64,000 nucleotides of DNA from CAJQQY01 sp045104975 (lineage in GTDB: Bacteria; Bacteroidota; Bacteroidia; Chitinophagales; Saprospiraceae). Numbering within the stretch: position 1 is the stretch's first letter; each line of letters opens with the position of its first letter. Positions 24,488 to 34,107 of the stretch are shown here, piece after piece. Below the pieces are notes generated by a model. It was not told where the DNA came from, made no database searches, and saw only the letters and a list, made by a program, of their open reading frames with translations. The position numbers and the translations under genes were made by a program. The DNA lies in NCBI GenBank assembly GCA_045104975.1, contig JBGCCY010000124.1:5802-69801 (forward strand), written 5' to 3'.

Positions 24488-25048
24488 ATGCTTAAATATC
24501 TGATGCTCTTTTCCATTTTATTATCAACTTCATTTTGTACTAATAATTCAACCAAAGCGGTGAATAATGAAACTGCGATGAAAAATAATAATCCCGAAGA
24601 GCCAAAGCAAGTAAAAATTGCAAAGGCGGAAAAAGAAGGAATTATTGAAGATGAAAATTCTCAAGAACTTTTAAAACTCGTCAATCAACTTCGAAAAAAA
24701 GGTTGCCGTTGTGGTAGAAAAAGAATGAAATCAGTAGCACCATTAAAAATGAATAAACGGCTGAATCTAGCAGCTCAAAGTCATGCACAAGATATGGCAG
24801 CAAAAGATTTCTTTGATCACCGAGGTTCAAATGGAAGTAGCATCAGCGATCGGATTTCCAAAACTGGTTACGAGTGGCAAGCGGTCGGTGAAAATATTTT
24901 TTGGGGAAAGGTGGGAATTCAAGAAGTTTTTCAAGGGTGGAAAGATAGTCCTAGCCATTGTAAAAATATGATGGGCAAAGATTTTAGAGAAATGGGGTTT
25001 GCCAAAGTGGGAGATTATTGGGTGCAAGATTTAGGGAAGCAATTTTAA
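24488..25048 (+). CDS. CAP-domain (SCP/PR-1-like) lipoprotein
   Basis: Protein of 186 residues with a lipoprotein signal (MLKYLMLFSILLSTSFC; Cys17 the probable lipid site), a short polar linker rich in Asn, Lys and Glu, then a compact CAP domain from about residue 60. CAP signatures are LVNQLRKKGCRCG, LNLAAQSHAQDMAAKDFFDHRG (quoted in part: QSHAQDMAAKDFFDHRG), GENIFWG, and SPSHCKNMM with DFREMGFAKVGDYWVQDLG. His and Glu residues of the CAP cavity are present. Bacterial CAP proteins are extracytoplasmic and mostly of unknown function. Four nearby secreted genes share orientation, but spacing (107 bp upstream, 69 bp downstream) does not prove an operon. Confidence 0.85.
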   Translation: MLKYLMLFSILLSTSFCTNNSTKAVNNETAMKNNNPEEPKQVKIAKAEKEGIIEDENSQELLKLVNQLRKKGCRCGRKRMKSVAPLKMNKRLNLAAQSHAQDMAAKDFFDHRGSNGSSISDRISKTGYEWQAVGENIFWGKVGIQEVFQGWKDSPSHCKNMMGKDFREMGFAKVGDYWVQDLGKQF

Positions 25049-25117
25049 AATAAAAGGGATCACAAATCAGTTTGGTTTAACTCAGAAAACATATTTCCTT
25101 AAATCAAATAACACATT

Positions 25118-25546
25118 ATGAAACCGATTACCTTTCTATTCCTATTTATTTTTCCATTCATTACGTTTGGTCAAACAGAAGTTGAGCAAATCAAAAACTT
25201 TATTAAGACCGATGACTTGGGCGCATTTCTAGAATTTTTAGAAGCAGGAAATGATCTCGATGATTGTTACGAAATCAGAGAATCAGAATACTCTCTTTTG
25301 GCGTTGAGTATTAAATTTAATTGCAAAAAGATTTTTAAAAAATGTTTAGAATTAAAAGCTGATGTAGATAAAAGTTGTACCGAAAAAACACCTTTGATCT
25401 ATGCGATAAAATATCAGCGAGAACATTTTTTTAAGAAACTGATGATCGCAGGTGCAGATAAATCAATCGAAACACCTCAAGGGAAAACGGCAATGGAATA
25501 TGCCGTTAAGTATAAACGGAAAGAATTTATTGCCCTCTTGAAATAA
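25118..25546 (+). CDS. Secreted ankyrin-repeat protein
   Basis: Protein of 142 residues with a signal peptide (MKPITFLFLFIFPFITFGQ) and about three ankyrin repeats: DLGAFLEFLEAGNDLDDCY, SLLALSIKFNCKKIFKKCLE-LKAD, TPLIYAIKYQREHFFKKLMI and GKTAMEYAVKYKRKEFIALL. Export of such a small ankyrin protein suggests a periplasmic interaction role; no partner can be named. It lies 69 bp after the CAP lipoprotein and is followed by a clear terminator, so the two may form one transcript. Confidence 0.75.
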   Translation: MKPITFLFLFIFPFITFGQTEVEQIKNFIKTDDLGAFLEFLEAGNDLDDCYEIRESEYSLLALSIKFNCKKIFKKCLELKADVDKSCTEKTPLIYAIKYQREHFFKKLMIAGADKSIETPQGKTAMEYAVKYKRKEFIALLK

Positions 25547-25570
25547 GGGAGTAAAAAAAAAGTAAAAAAT

Positions 25571-25618
25571 AAAATTGATTCGTAGTGTGGTTTTCACCAA
25601 GCTACGGATTTTTTTTTT
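25571..25618 (+). terminator. Rho-independent terminator
   Basis: ATTCGTAG (25578-25585) and CTACGGAT (25602-25609) with inner pairing TGG-TTTT-CCA, followed by a 10-T run. It ends the ankyrin gene transcript. Confidence 0.82.
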
Positions 25619-25714
25619 GGAGAACATTTCAAATGCATTGTTAATATGGAAGGGGCTTTTTGTTTTAAAAAATCCTTATATTTCTTTTTTTTTAATTTAA
25701 TGAACCCTTGAGTT

Positions 25715-26776
25715 ATGTTTGAGAGACCCTTATCTATCTCCGATTTTTATCCTTCAATTATAGCAGTTTTAATTCTGTTTGGAATTTATTATCTAGCTAA
25801 ATTATATAATGATAAGAAAAGCAAAGGCACAAAGGATTTTGGAATATTTCGCTCAGGAGGAATATTTTCTATTGTATTAATTGGAGTGGTGGTCGTGATA
25901 CTTATCTTGCCTTTGCAACCAGATTTCCGTAAGGATCTTATCGGATTAATAGGGATTGTTATTTCCGCTATATTGGCATTGAGTTCAGCAACTTTTATGG
26001 GGAATGGATTAGCAGGAGTGATGCTGCGAGCGATCAATAATTTTAAGCCTGGGGATTTTATTGAAGTCAATGAGTTTTTTGGGAGGGTGACAGAGCGAGG
26101 TCTCTTTCATACCGAAATACAAACTGAGACTCGAGATTTAACTACTATTCCAAATTTATATTTGACGACCAACCCAGTCAAAGTGATTCGAATGTCAGGA
26201 ACATTTATTACTGGAGTTTGCTCGTTGGGCTATGATGTCAATCGTCAAAAAATAGAAAAGGCATTGCTTGATGCAGGAAATCGAGCAGGATTAACAGATT
26301 CATTTGTTCGAGTAAAAGAGTTGGGAGATTATTCGGTGGTGTACTCCATTACAGGTTTGGTAGAAAATATCAAAACGGTATTGAGTGCTCAATCTCGCTT
26401 AAATGCAATGATTTTGGATGCATTGCACGATGCACAAATTGAAATAGTTTCCCCTACATTTATGAATCAACGTCAAGTAGGAGAGTCCGTTTTTATTCCT
26501 AAAAAGGTGAAAAAGAAAGATGAGTTAATCCTTTCAGATTTACCTGAAACTAAAATGTTTGACAAAGCAGAAGAAGCAGAATCTATCGAAAAAAGAAAAG
26601 AAAAACTAGGAGAGGTTGAAGATAAAATAAAACAATTCAATGAAGCTTTAAAAATAGCAACTGAAGAGACTGAGCAAGAAGAATTGAAAAAACGAATTGA
26701 GAATTGGATTGTGATTAAAAATAAATTAGTAGCAAATATTGAAAATAAAAAAGATGATATGACCTCAAAAAAATAG
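25715..26776 (+). CDS. MscS-family mechanosensitive ion channel
   Basis: Inner-membrane protein of 353 residues. Three hydrophobic helices (about residues 14-28, 50-68 and 74-100) lead into the pore helix region SATFMGNGLAGVML, and then the MscS beta domain (FKPGDFIEVNEFFGRVTERG, TTIPNLYL). The upper alpha/beta domain follows (residues ~170-260). The last ~80 residues are a highly charged coiled coil rich in Glu and Lys (EEAESIEKRKEKLGEVEDK). The channel would open under hypo-osmotic stress to release solutes. It lies in its own transcription unit between a terminator and the dispersed repeat copy 2. Confidence 0.88.
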   Translation: MFERPLSISDFYPSIIAVLILFGIYYLAKLYNDKKSKGTKDFGIFRSGGIFSIVLIGVVVVILILPLQPDFRKDLIGLIGIVISAILALSSATFMGNGLAGVMLRAINNFKPGDFIEVNEFFGRVTERGLFHTEIQTETRDLTTIPNLYLTTNPVKVIRMSGTFITGVCSLGYDVNRQKIEKALLDAGNRAGLTDSFVRVKELGDYSVVYSITGLVENIKTVLSAQSRLNAMILDALHDAQIEIVSPTFMNQRQVGESVFIPKKVKKKDELILSDLPETKMFDKAEEAESIEKRKEKLGEVEDKIKQFNEALKIATEETEQEELKKRIENWIVIKNKLVANIENKKDDMTSKK

Positions 26777-26908
26777 CATAAAGCAACTTTATTTTTATGC
26801 GCCTTTTTTGTAATTTCGGTAGATCTTTTATTTGAAAATCGGTAACCATTCAGCAAAATTGAAAATCGAGTAGTGGTCTATGAGAAATGGGGCGGGTTAG
26901 GTCTGGCG

Positions 26909-27015
26909 AAAAATGAGGGAGCGGGAGCTTGACTTTGAGTTAAGCTATTTTTTCGCCTAGAATTTTTTGGTTCTTTTCTTTTAATGAAAAAAAGAACAAT
27001 CTTAGCATCTTCCAC
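26909..27015 (-). repeat. Dispersed ~107-bp intergenic repeat, copy 2
   Basis: Inverted copy of 5461-5566. On the minus strand it reads ATTGTTCTTTTTTTCATT, then AAGAACCAAAAAATTCTAGG and CGAAAAAATAGCTTAACTCA, then CTCCCGCTCCCTCATTTTT. The core hairpin (26970-26997, GTTCTTTT…AAAGAAC) is preserved despite base changes, suggesting it matters. It fills most of the gap between the MscS gene and the LuxR regulator gene. Confidence 0.85.
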
Positions 27016-27076
27016 TTGGTTAAAAAATATCGAAAAGTTAATTTAAAAATTACTAAATAGCTACAAAAATAGTGTG

Positions 27077-28048
27077 ATGAAAAAAGCTAAAATACTAATT
27101 CTCCTCCTCCTTAATTGCATGCTTCTCCAAGCTCAAAATGGAATTTCTGGATACCTCAACCTTGAAGATATTGAAAACCCATCATCAGAAATTTTTCTTT
27201 ATGAAGTTGATCTAAATGGCAGTCAACAAAAAGTGTCGAGCGACTTTTTAGCAAAAGCGACTATTGATAAAAATGGATATTTTGAATTTAGTGCAGACTT
27301 TTTTGGCAAGGAGAATAAATTTTACAAGGTAGAACTTGATCCTGAAGACGAAAATGGTTTTATCAAATTTCCAACCTACCATATCTTTATCTTAAGCGAT
27401 ACAGATTCGCTATATTTCCAAAAAAGTAATCAACCCTTTGGGAACTTTACCAATACTAATTTAGCAGATTTGGAATGGCAAAAATTCAATCAATTTGAAT
27501 CTAATCTCAACTTAAATGATGCGGCTATTTTTCGAAAAAGATACAAACCTTATGTCAAAGATTCCTTGCAAATTTTAATGGTGAAATTAATTGGAATCAA
27601 GCAATTGAAGGATAAACAATTACTGGAAAAAGACATCCAAGAAAACCCCAATTATTATCTCAACTTGCTCGAAGATTTTCAATCGAGTGATTTGGATCCA
27701 ACCGATTATGCGCATTTGGAAAATGAAATAACGATGGTAGAATTAACTGATGTAAATGAAAAATATCAAATGAGTTTGTGGTGGAATGGTATTTCTATTT
27801 TCTTGATTTTAGGACTGTTTTTTAGCGTTTTTCAGATGAAGAAAAAAACGAAAAATCAACTACCTATTTTACCTCCAAACTTGAGCGAACGAGAAGAGTT
27901 AATTAAAGATTTAATCCTAGAAGGGAAAAGTAATAAAGAGATTGCGAGTGAATTATTTATCAGTCTGAGCACGGTGAAAACTCATATCACAAGCCTCTAC
28001 AAAAAACTAGGCGTATCTGGTAGAAAAGAAATTTTGATGAATAAATGA
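27077..28048 (+). CDS. Membrane-anchored LuxR-type transcriptional regulator
   Basis: Regulator of 323 residues. The ATG at 27077 is preferred over the GTG one codon earlier. A signal peptide (MKKAKILILLLLNCMLLQAQ) puts residues about 22-235 in the periplasm; this part starts with a beta-rich region. A single helix (ISIFLILGLFFSVFQM) crosses the inner membrane, and the cytosolic C-terminus holds a LuxR helix-turn-helix (LSEREELIKDLILEGKSNKE, then IASELFISLSTVKTHITSLY). The topology implies direct transduction of a periplasmic signal to DNA. It lies 116 bp before an outer-membrane receptor gene that it may regulate. Confidence 0.82.
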   Translation: MKKAKILILLLLNCMLLQAQNGISGYLNLEDIENPSSEIFLYEVDLNGSQQKVSSDFLAKATIDKNGYFEFSADFFGKENKFYKVELDPEDENGFIKFPTYHIFILSDTDSLYFQKSNQPFGNFTNTNLADLEWQKFNQFESNLNLNDAAIFRKRYKPYVKDSLQILMVKLIGIKQLKDKQLLEKDIQENPNYYLNLLEDFQSSDLDPTDYAHLENEITMVELTDVNEKYQMSLWWNGISIFLILGLFFSVFQMKKKTKNQLPILPPNLSEREELIKDLILEGKSNKEIASELFISLSTVKTHITSLYKKLGVSGRKEILMNK

Positions 28049-28066
28049 TCGTATTTATTAGGTTTG
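28033..28066 (+). promoter_or_regulatory. Possible Bacteroidota-type promoter
   Basis: TTTG (28033-28036), then 22 bases, then TAGGTTTG (28059-28066), which fits TAnnTTTG. The spacing is longer than the ideal 19, and the -33 element is inside the end of the LuxR gene. It would serve the receptor gene starting at 28165. Confidence 0.3.
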
Positions 28067-28164
28067 TCTAGGTACTAGTCCCTTTTTCAGACCTTTAAAA
28101 AATGACTTTCAACTAATTTATCTGTTTTTTTGTGAATCATATTTTAAGTAATAAAAATCGATTC

Positions 28165-30492
28165 ATGAAAAATATTTATCTAGTTATTTTATTATTGCAA
28201 GCGGGTTTAATTTTCGGCCAAGACCAATTTGTTTTGTCTGGAGACATCGTCGATCACGAAGGAAAACCAATGCTTTTTGGGAATGTTATTTTAAAAGATT
28301 TTTCCAAAAAAGAACTCGTCAAAATCACTTATGTTGAAGAGGGAAAATTTCAATTTGATCCTCTTCCATCTCAAAAATATTTCCTTGAGATTAGCTGTTT
28401 AGGTTTTGAGAAAATCGAACAGGAAGTCAACTTAACTGAAAATATAAAGCTAAATTTTTCTCTCCAAGAAAGTTCCAATCTTATTGAAGAAGTCCAAGTT
28501 GTGGCAGAACGAGATGCCATTGTCAACAAAAATGGTAACCTCAAAATGAACATTGCTAACACTAACTTTGCTAGTCAACCGACCACCACCTCATTGCTCT
28601 CTTTATTTCCAAAAATTATTGTCAGTACTAATGGAGAAAGTATAAGTGTGATTGGAAAAGGGACTCCGTTGATTTATTTGGGAAACCGAAGAATTACGAT
28701 GGATGAGCTCAATTCTATTAATGTCAACAGCATCCAAGACATCGAATTAATCAATAATCCTTCGGCTAAATATGAAGCGGAAGGACGAGCCGTAATTTTG
28801 ATTCGAAGAAAAAAAGGAGTAGGGGATGGGCTGACCGTTGCCTTGTCTGAGGTTGCATCGTGGAATCGAGAATTTAATAATTACCTTGGTCTGAATGCTT
28901 CAGTTAAAAAAAATAAATTAGAGTTGCGGACTAATTTTTCCTACAATCAATTACAACCTTGGGAAGGATTTGATTCGGATTACGAAATTGGTGGACTAAA
29001 TGAGAAGGCAGATAATAGTGGTATTTCGTTGGTCGATCGACCTCAGTTTGTTGCTGGTGGTGGATTTTATTACCAACTCAATGATGGCGATTATTTTTCA
29101 GGAAATGTTAACCTTCGAACCCATATTTCCGATGGGACAATTGCTTCGACTTCGAATACTTTTGTAAATAATACATTAGAAAATAAATTTGAAACACTTG
29201 TCAATGAATCTGAAGTCCGTAGTTTTTTTACTTCCAACATAAATTATAACAAACAACTTACAAAAAGTAAATCCAACATTTTTTTTGGAATTCAGTACTC
29301 CAGTTATATTCGAAATTTGGATAGCGAAATCACGAATAGCGTCGATGGGAGCAGTTTTGATATCTTCGAAAATCGAGACCAAGATTTTATGATTGATGCT
29401 TATGCTGCACGAGTTGATTTTGAGAAAAAAATATTTGACAATGAGACCTTTGAAATGGGGTTTAATTATGCAGGAGCGAAAGCGGAAGCCTTTTCGGAAT
29501 TTGAATATTTGATGACAACGGATTATTTTTCAGATTTTTATAATTACTCAGAAGAAAACATTGCAGCCTATTCTCAGGTTTCAGGTAGGGTAAAAAAGGT
29601 AGATTATTCATTTGGTCTTCGGATGGAACGAGCTTCTGTGGAAGGTGGATTTAAATCAGCTGATGACTTAACCATCGATTTTGAACAAACGATTTTTTTC
29701 CCAAAGGTGATGATGAACATCCCATTGGATTCGAGTTGGACTTTAACTTTAAATTATGCGAAAACAGTTGCTCGTCCTAACTATTTAAATTCTAGTTCGA
29801 TCACAACATACATTACACCATTTTTGGAATATACTCGAAACGTTAATTTGCAGCCAAGCATTAATGAGGAAATTTCAGCCAATTTTCAATACAAAAGGAA
29901 TTCGTTTGAATTGAGTTATAATCGTCGAAAAAATCCAACTTTTGTAAATATTATTCAAGATGAAACTACTGGTCGATTGATTAGTTCACCAGTTAATTTG
30001 GAGCAAGAACGTTCTCTTAATCTTTCGATTGTAAATCCATTTGGCTATAAAAAATGGAGTGCTACAAACTTCGTTCGTTTTTCGATTGCTGAAATGGTTG
30101 ATTCGACTGCAGCGGTTCAAGGGGTGACTCCTTCGATTTATTTTTATACTCGACAACAGATTCAATTACCCAAAAGGTTTTCATTTGGCGCAACATTTTA
30201 CGGAATGACGAATCGGAAAACGGGAGTGACAGATGCGAAAGCATTTTCTAATTTAGATTTTTTTATTTCGAAAACGTTTAAAGATAAATTTTCCGTGACG
30301 CTGAATTTTAATGATGTATATCGAGGTTTTGAATTTACTTCGCTGACAGAATTCAACGATATAATTACGAATGAAACTCGTTTTTCTGATCGAAAAGCCT
30401 TTATGATTTCCATGCGATATTCTTTTGGAAAAGAATTTAAATCGAAATATCAAAATCGAGATGTGGATGATAATTTGAATCGGATGAATTAG
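28165..30492 (+). CDS. TonB-dependent-receptor-like outer-membrane protein (OMP_b-brl_3 type)
   Basis: Protein of 775 residues from the ATG at 28165, which opens a signal peptide (MKNIYLVILLLQAGLIFGQ); the GTG at 28132 would add an unlikely prefix. Residues about 25-105 form a carboxypeptidase-regulatory domain (LSGDIVDHEGKPMLFGNVIL). A plug-like region follows (LPSKY-less, but SLFPKIIVSTNGESISVIGK and VNSIQDIELINNPSAKYEAEG quoted to NNPSAKYE), then a long beta-barrel ending MISMRYSFGKEF. This family resembles TonB receptors but usually lacks a TonB box. Its ligand is unknown. It sits directly after the LuxR regulator, an arrangement suggesting control of receptor expression by a periplasmic signal. 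Confidence 0.82.
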   Translation: MKNIYLVILLLQAGLIFGQDQFVLSGDIVDHEGKPMLFGNVILKDFSKKELVKITYVEEGKFQFDPLPSQKYFLEISCLGFEKIEQEVNLTENIKLNFSLQESSNLIEEVQVVAERDAIVNKNGNLKMNIANTNFASQPTTTSLLSLFPKIIVSTNGESISVIGKGTPLIYLGNRRITMDELNSINVNSIQDIELINNPSAKYEAEGRAVILIRRKKGVGDGLTVALSEVASWNREFNNYLGLNASVKKNKLELRTNFSYNQLQPWEGFDSDYEIGGLNEKADNSGISLVDRPQFVAGGGFYYQLNDGDYFSGNVNLRTHISDGTIASTSNTFVNNTLENKFETLVNESEVRSFFTSNINYNKQLTKSKSNIFFGIQYSSYIRNLDSEITNSVDGSSFDIFENRDQDFMIDAYAARVDFEKKIFDNETFEMGFNYAGAKAEAFSEFEYLMTTDYFSDFYNYSEENIAAYSQVSGRVKKVDYSFGLRMERASVEGGFKSADDLTIDFEQTIFFPKVMMNIPLDSSWTLTLNYAKTVARPNYLNSSSITTYITPFLEYTRNVNLQPSINEEISANFQYKRNSFELSYNRRKNPTFVNIIQDETTGRLISSPVNLEQERSLNLSIVNPFGYKKWSATNFVRFSIAEMVDSTAAVQGVTPSIYFYTRQQIQLPKRFSFGATFYGMTNRKTGVTDAKAFSNLDFFISKTFKDKFSVTLNFNDVYRGFEFTSLTEFNDIITNETRFSDRKAFMISMRYSFGKEFKSKYQNRDVDDNLNRMN

Positions 30493-30582
30493 ATTTTTTG
30501 TTAGAATTAATAATATGTAAAGGGTGTAGAACCATGGGGATCACTTTTCAACCTATGCAACTTAATTTATAATTCATTTTCT

Positions 30583-30611
30583 TTTGTAATCATTGACAAT
30601 CTTTATCTTTG
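30583..30611 (+). promoter_or_regulatory. Candidate promoter abutting the methyltransferase start
   Basis: TTTG (30583-30586), 17 bases, TATCTTTG (30604-30611), matching the -33 and -7 elements of the Bacteroidota housekeeping promoter with a slightly short spacer. The ATG at 30616 follows only four bases after the -7 element, so transcription would begin at or very near the start codon and give a leaderless message. Confidence 0.4.
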
Positions 30612-30615
30612 GCGA

Positions 30616-31473
30616 ATGGCAACAATAAAAAAGGACAAAAAAGACATCATCGCATATTACGACCAAACAGAATTTGATTATAAAATTGCTTGGTACGATA
30701 AGGAAAATCCAGCCTTACATTTTGGTTTTTATGACGAAGAATCAAACTCGCATTATGACGCACTTGCTCACACCAATAAAATTTTAGCGACTAAAGCTAA
30801 AGTGAAAAATGGAGATCGGATTTTGGACGCAGGTTGTGGTTTAGGAGGAAGTTCTCTTTGGTTAGCGACGCATTTTGCAGCAGATGTAGTCGGCATTTCT
30901 CTACCCGAGCGACAAATAGCAGATTGCAAGAAAAGAGCAAGTTCAATGACTTTAAAAGGGACGACAGATTTTGTTCAGGCAGATTATTGTCAGACTCCTT
31001 TTGCTGCGGAATCATTCGATGTGATTTGGGCTTGTGAGAGTGTTTGTCATGCTGAAAATAAAATTGATTTTTACCAAGAAGCTTATCGTTTGCTCAAACC
31101 TGGTGGTCGAATTGTACTCGCCGAATATCTTCGAACCAAAAGACCATTGTCCGAAAAAGATGAAATTTTGTTGAAAAAAAAATGGCTTAACAATTGGGCC
31201 ATCGAAGATATTGATACGGAAGAAGAACATTTTAATCATATGAAATCGGTAGGTTTTAAAAATATTGAAATCGAAAATTTTAATGATCGAGTTGGCGTAT
31301 CGCTACGAAATTTGCATGAAAAATGTAAGCGATCTTATCCGATAGAGTGGGTGTTGAAATTGTTTAAAATTCGATCAGCAGTTCAGCATGGAAATCTCGT
31401 CGGGTCGATGAGGCAGTATGATGCTTTTCAAAAAGGGATTTGGTGGTATAGTGTGATTGCTGCGGAGAAGTGA
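30616..31473 (+). CDS. SAM-dependent small-molecule methyltransferase
   Basis: Cytosolic class I methyltransferase of 285 residues. Motif I is ILDAGCGLGGSSLWLA (about residues 69-84), followed by VVGISLPERQI, FVQADYCQTPF, FDVIWACESVCH and LKPGGRIVLAEY. These, and the HFGFYDEES opening, resemble the gamma-tocopherol/sterol C-methyltransferase and erythromycin-O-methyltransferase group (UbiE-like fold) that acts on lipophilic or isoprenoid acceptors. Substrate not determinable. It is a single gene between the outer-membrane receptor and a T9SS gene, with a possible leaderless promoter. Confidence 0.8.
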   Translation: MATIKKDKKDIIAYYDQTEFDYKIAWYDKENPALHFGFYDEESNSHYDALAHTNKILATKAKVKNGDRILDAGCGLGGSSLWLATHFAADVVGISLPERQIADCKKRASSMTLKGTTDFVQADYCQTPFAAESFDVIWACESVCHAENKIDFYQEAYRLLKPGGRIVLAEYLRTKRPLSEKDEILLKKKWLNNWAIEDIDTEEEHFNHMKSVGFKNIEIENFNDRVGVSLRNLHEKCKRSYPIEWVLKLFKIRSAVQHGNLVGSMRQYDAFQKGIWWYSVIAAEK

Positions 31474-31571
31474 TTTTTTGGATAATCTTTTTTCCAATCA
31501 TGCTTATAATAAATATCGAAAAATAACTTAATTTTAGAAATTAAGAATGACGTTCTTCAAAACATAAAAGC

Positions 31572-34070
31572 ATGAAACCCAAAACACTCACTTCTATTCT
31601 CTTCCTATTTTTTTCTTTTAATTCCTTTGCTCAAGATTGGATGCAATTCAAAGGACCTGATGAGGTCTTTGATTTTCAGTTGCATGAAAATTATCTCTGG
31701 ACTATTTCTGGAAGTGGTTTGACTCGGATAGATATTGATACGGAAACAAAAACCAATTGGAATCCAATCAATTCTGGAATACGAGATTATAGTTATTCCA
31801 ATCTTTTAGTAGATACAGAAGGAACAGTTTGGTTAGGAGGACAATCTAAAAAATTGATGAAATTCGATGGTACATCATGGGATCAAATTAATGAAATTAA
31901 TGGAGACACCATCCAATCGATAGATGATATAAAAGAAGACCCTGATGGTAAAATATGGATTTATGGAAGATTCGAAAAACCTAATTTATATTACTTTGAA
32001 AATGGAACGTATCAAGAAATTGCTTCACCTGATAGTACGTTAAATTTTTTTTCTGGCACTTCTTCAGCTTTTGGAATTGATGGAAATTCTCATATTTGGG
32101 CTAGGTTTAAAAATGCGGATAATACTTATCGAATTCTTGGCGAATACACAGGGACAGAATGGATATTTCATGATCTTGAACCTCAAGGAATATATTTGTG
32201 GAACACAACTCAGTTTTTAGCAGATAGTCAAGGAAATGTGTACATGCTAATTGTAAATTCTTCTACTTCCAATTTTTTAAAATACGATGGAGTCGATTGG
32301 GAATTTATGAGTTTTCCATCTGGAACTAATTTGAATGCATTAGGTAATACTGAGCAATCTGCTTATATAGATGCCAATGATCATATCTGGATTGCGACTT
32401 GGGATAATACATTTATTGAATATGACGGACAGGATTGGACTACTCATGAATTAGAAAATATTGGATTGTCGAATGGAAATCCTGATGGTTTAGTTATAGA
32501 TGATAATAACCACCAATGGATTATGTATAAACATGATACTAACTATTATTTCACTAATGCGAGAAAATCTTTACTTCACAAATTTGATGGAACAGAAACT
32601 TCTATCATCGATTTATCAATTTCTGGAATTCCAACTAACGACGTTTATAATATTATTATAGATAAAAACAATATTAAATGGCTCGCATCACAAAATGGAT
32701 TGCTCAAATTTGATGGAGTTGATTGGTTTGAATATCCACCTGATTCTCTTTCATTATTTTATTGGAAAAGGCTTGAGGGAGCTGATGCTTCTGGTAATGT
32801 TTGGATTCAGGGAGGAAATTCAACGATTAGTAGATTCGATGGAACCTCTTTTTATAATGTCAGCTTTTCTCTATCAAACGGAGATTCTATATATAATGCG
32901 GGGCAAAATATAGCTATTGGTAAAAATGGTGAAGTTTATATTGCATCAGGAGAATCTGAAATTATCATTTTTGATAATGGAGAAATTACTTATTTAGATG
33001 GTATGCAAGCATCTATATTTGGTAGTGTTTATTCAGATAAATCTCGTCGTGTTGAAGTAGACACATTTGGGAATTTATATAATATAGGGTTTTCATTGAA
33101 CAAATATAACGGAGATTCATGGACAGAGATTCCTCTATGGACAGAGAATCCAATTGGAGTTAGCGATTTTTTTATTGCACCTAATCAAGACATTTGGGTT
33201 CCCCATGGTTTTTTCATTTATGATTATAGTTTTAAGGTTTATAATGGATCTGATTGGGAAAATTTCATTGCACCCTATAAATTACTTTCTCGTCCTGTTT
33301 GGGATAATTATGGAAATTTGTGGTTTAAAACGGATAATGGACTTTGCAAAAAAGTAGGAAATGATTGGATTTGTTATAATGAATCTAATTCACCTTTATT
33401 TACTGAAAAGATCAACGACTTTGCTTTTGACGAGTCAAATAATATATGGATAACATTTAGAGATGGAGGCGTGATTGTTTTTAATGAAAGTCAAATTGCA
33501 GGAGTTGTAGCTGAGCCACTTTATTCTTTGACAGGTTTTGTTTATCAAGATCTCAATCAAAATCAAGAAAAAGATTCGAGTGATTTACCAGTAGCACTTC
33601 AACACTTGAGATTGTTACCAGATAGTATTACAACTTTTAGTTATGGAGATGGAATGTATCGTTTTTCAGTTCCATCAGGTGATTATGAAGTGGAATTTTT
33701 GGAAAGTACTAATTGGATAATTGATGATTCTCCATCTGTATATTCTGTTTCGATTGATAAACATTCAATAGGAAATCTTGATTTTAGAGTAGGAGTGTTT
33801 ACTGCTATTTTTAATCAGGAAAAAAATGAATTAGAGTTAAAGGTTTTCCCAAATCCAACTTCGGGCGAGATTTTTATATCGACAACTAGTTCGAGTTTTG
33901 AGAAATTTCAATATAAAATATTTAACAGTCGAGGACAAATTATTCAGTCAGGTGAAATCAATAGTAATGAGGCTAAAAATATTTCTATGGAAAAAATGCC
34001 TGTGGGAATTTATTGGATTCAAGTAGGAGACAAAAAAGAAATTGGAATTTCTAGATTTTTGAAAATTTGA
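31572..34070 (+). CDS. T9SS-sorted protein with two-component-regulator-type propeller repeats
   Basis: Secreted protein of 832 residues with signal peptide (MKPKTLTSILFLFFSFNSFA). The bulk consists of propeller repeats of about 40-50 residues with the pattern FDGxxWxxY/F…DxxGNxWI (for example YDGQDWTTHELENIG and FDGVDWFEYPPDSL), like the sensor propellers of hybrid two-component systems but without kinase. Residues ~655-740 form a SdrD-like segment (GFVYQDLNQNQEKDSSDLP). The C-terminus (LKVFPNPTSGEIFIST, IFNSRGQIIQSG, MPVGIYWIQVGDKKEIG) is a T9SS type A sorting domain. Extracellular, role unknown. It is followed by two hairpins. Confidence 0.85.
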   Translation: MKPKTLTSILFLFFSFNSFAQDWMQFKGPDEVFDFQLHENYLWTISGSGLTRIDIDTETKTNWNPINSGIRDYSYSNLLVDTEGTVWLGGQSKKLMKFDGTSWDQINEINGDTIQSIDDIKEDPDGKIWIYGRFEKPNLYYFENGTYQEIASPDSTLNFFSGTSSAFGIDGNSHIWARFKNADNTYRILGEYTGTEWIFHDLEPQGIYLWNTTQFLADSQGNVYMLIVNSSTSNFLKYDGVDWEFMSFPSGTNLNALGNTEQSAYIDANDHIWIATWDNTFIEYDGQDWTTHELENIGLSNGNPDGLVIDDNNHQWIMYKHDTNYYFTNARKSLLHKFDGTETSIIDLSISGIPTNDVYNIIIDKNNIKWLASQNGLLKFDGVDWFEYPPDSLSLFYWKRLEGADASGNVWIQGGNSTISRFDGTSFYNVSFSLSNGDSIYNAGQNIAIGKNGEVYIASGESEIIIFDNGEITYLDGMQASIFGSVYSDKSRRVEVDTFGNLYNIGFSLNKYNGDSWTEIPLWTENPIGVSDFFIAPNQDIWVPHGFFIYDYSFKVYNGSDWENFIAPYKLLSRPVWDNYGNLWFKTDNGLCKKVGNDWICYNESNSPLFTEKINDFAFDESNNIWITFRDGGVIVFNESQIAGVVAEPLYSLTGFVYQDLNQNQEKDSSDLPVALQHLRLLPDSITTFSYGDGMYRFSVPSGDYEVEFLESTNWIIDDSPSVYSVSIDKHSIGNLDFRVGVFTAIFNQEKNELELKVFPNPTSGEIFISTTSSSFEKFQYKIFNSRGQIIQSGEINSNEAKNISMEKMPVGIYWIQVGDKKEIGISRFLKI

Positions 34071-34107
34071 TTTTGGATTCTTTACTGTATGTTTTTTTGG
34101 AAAGTGG

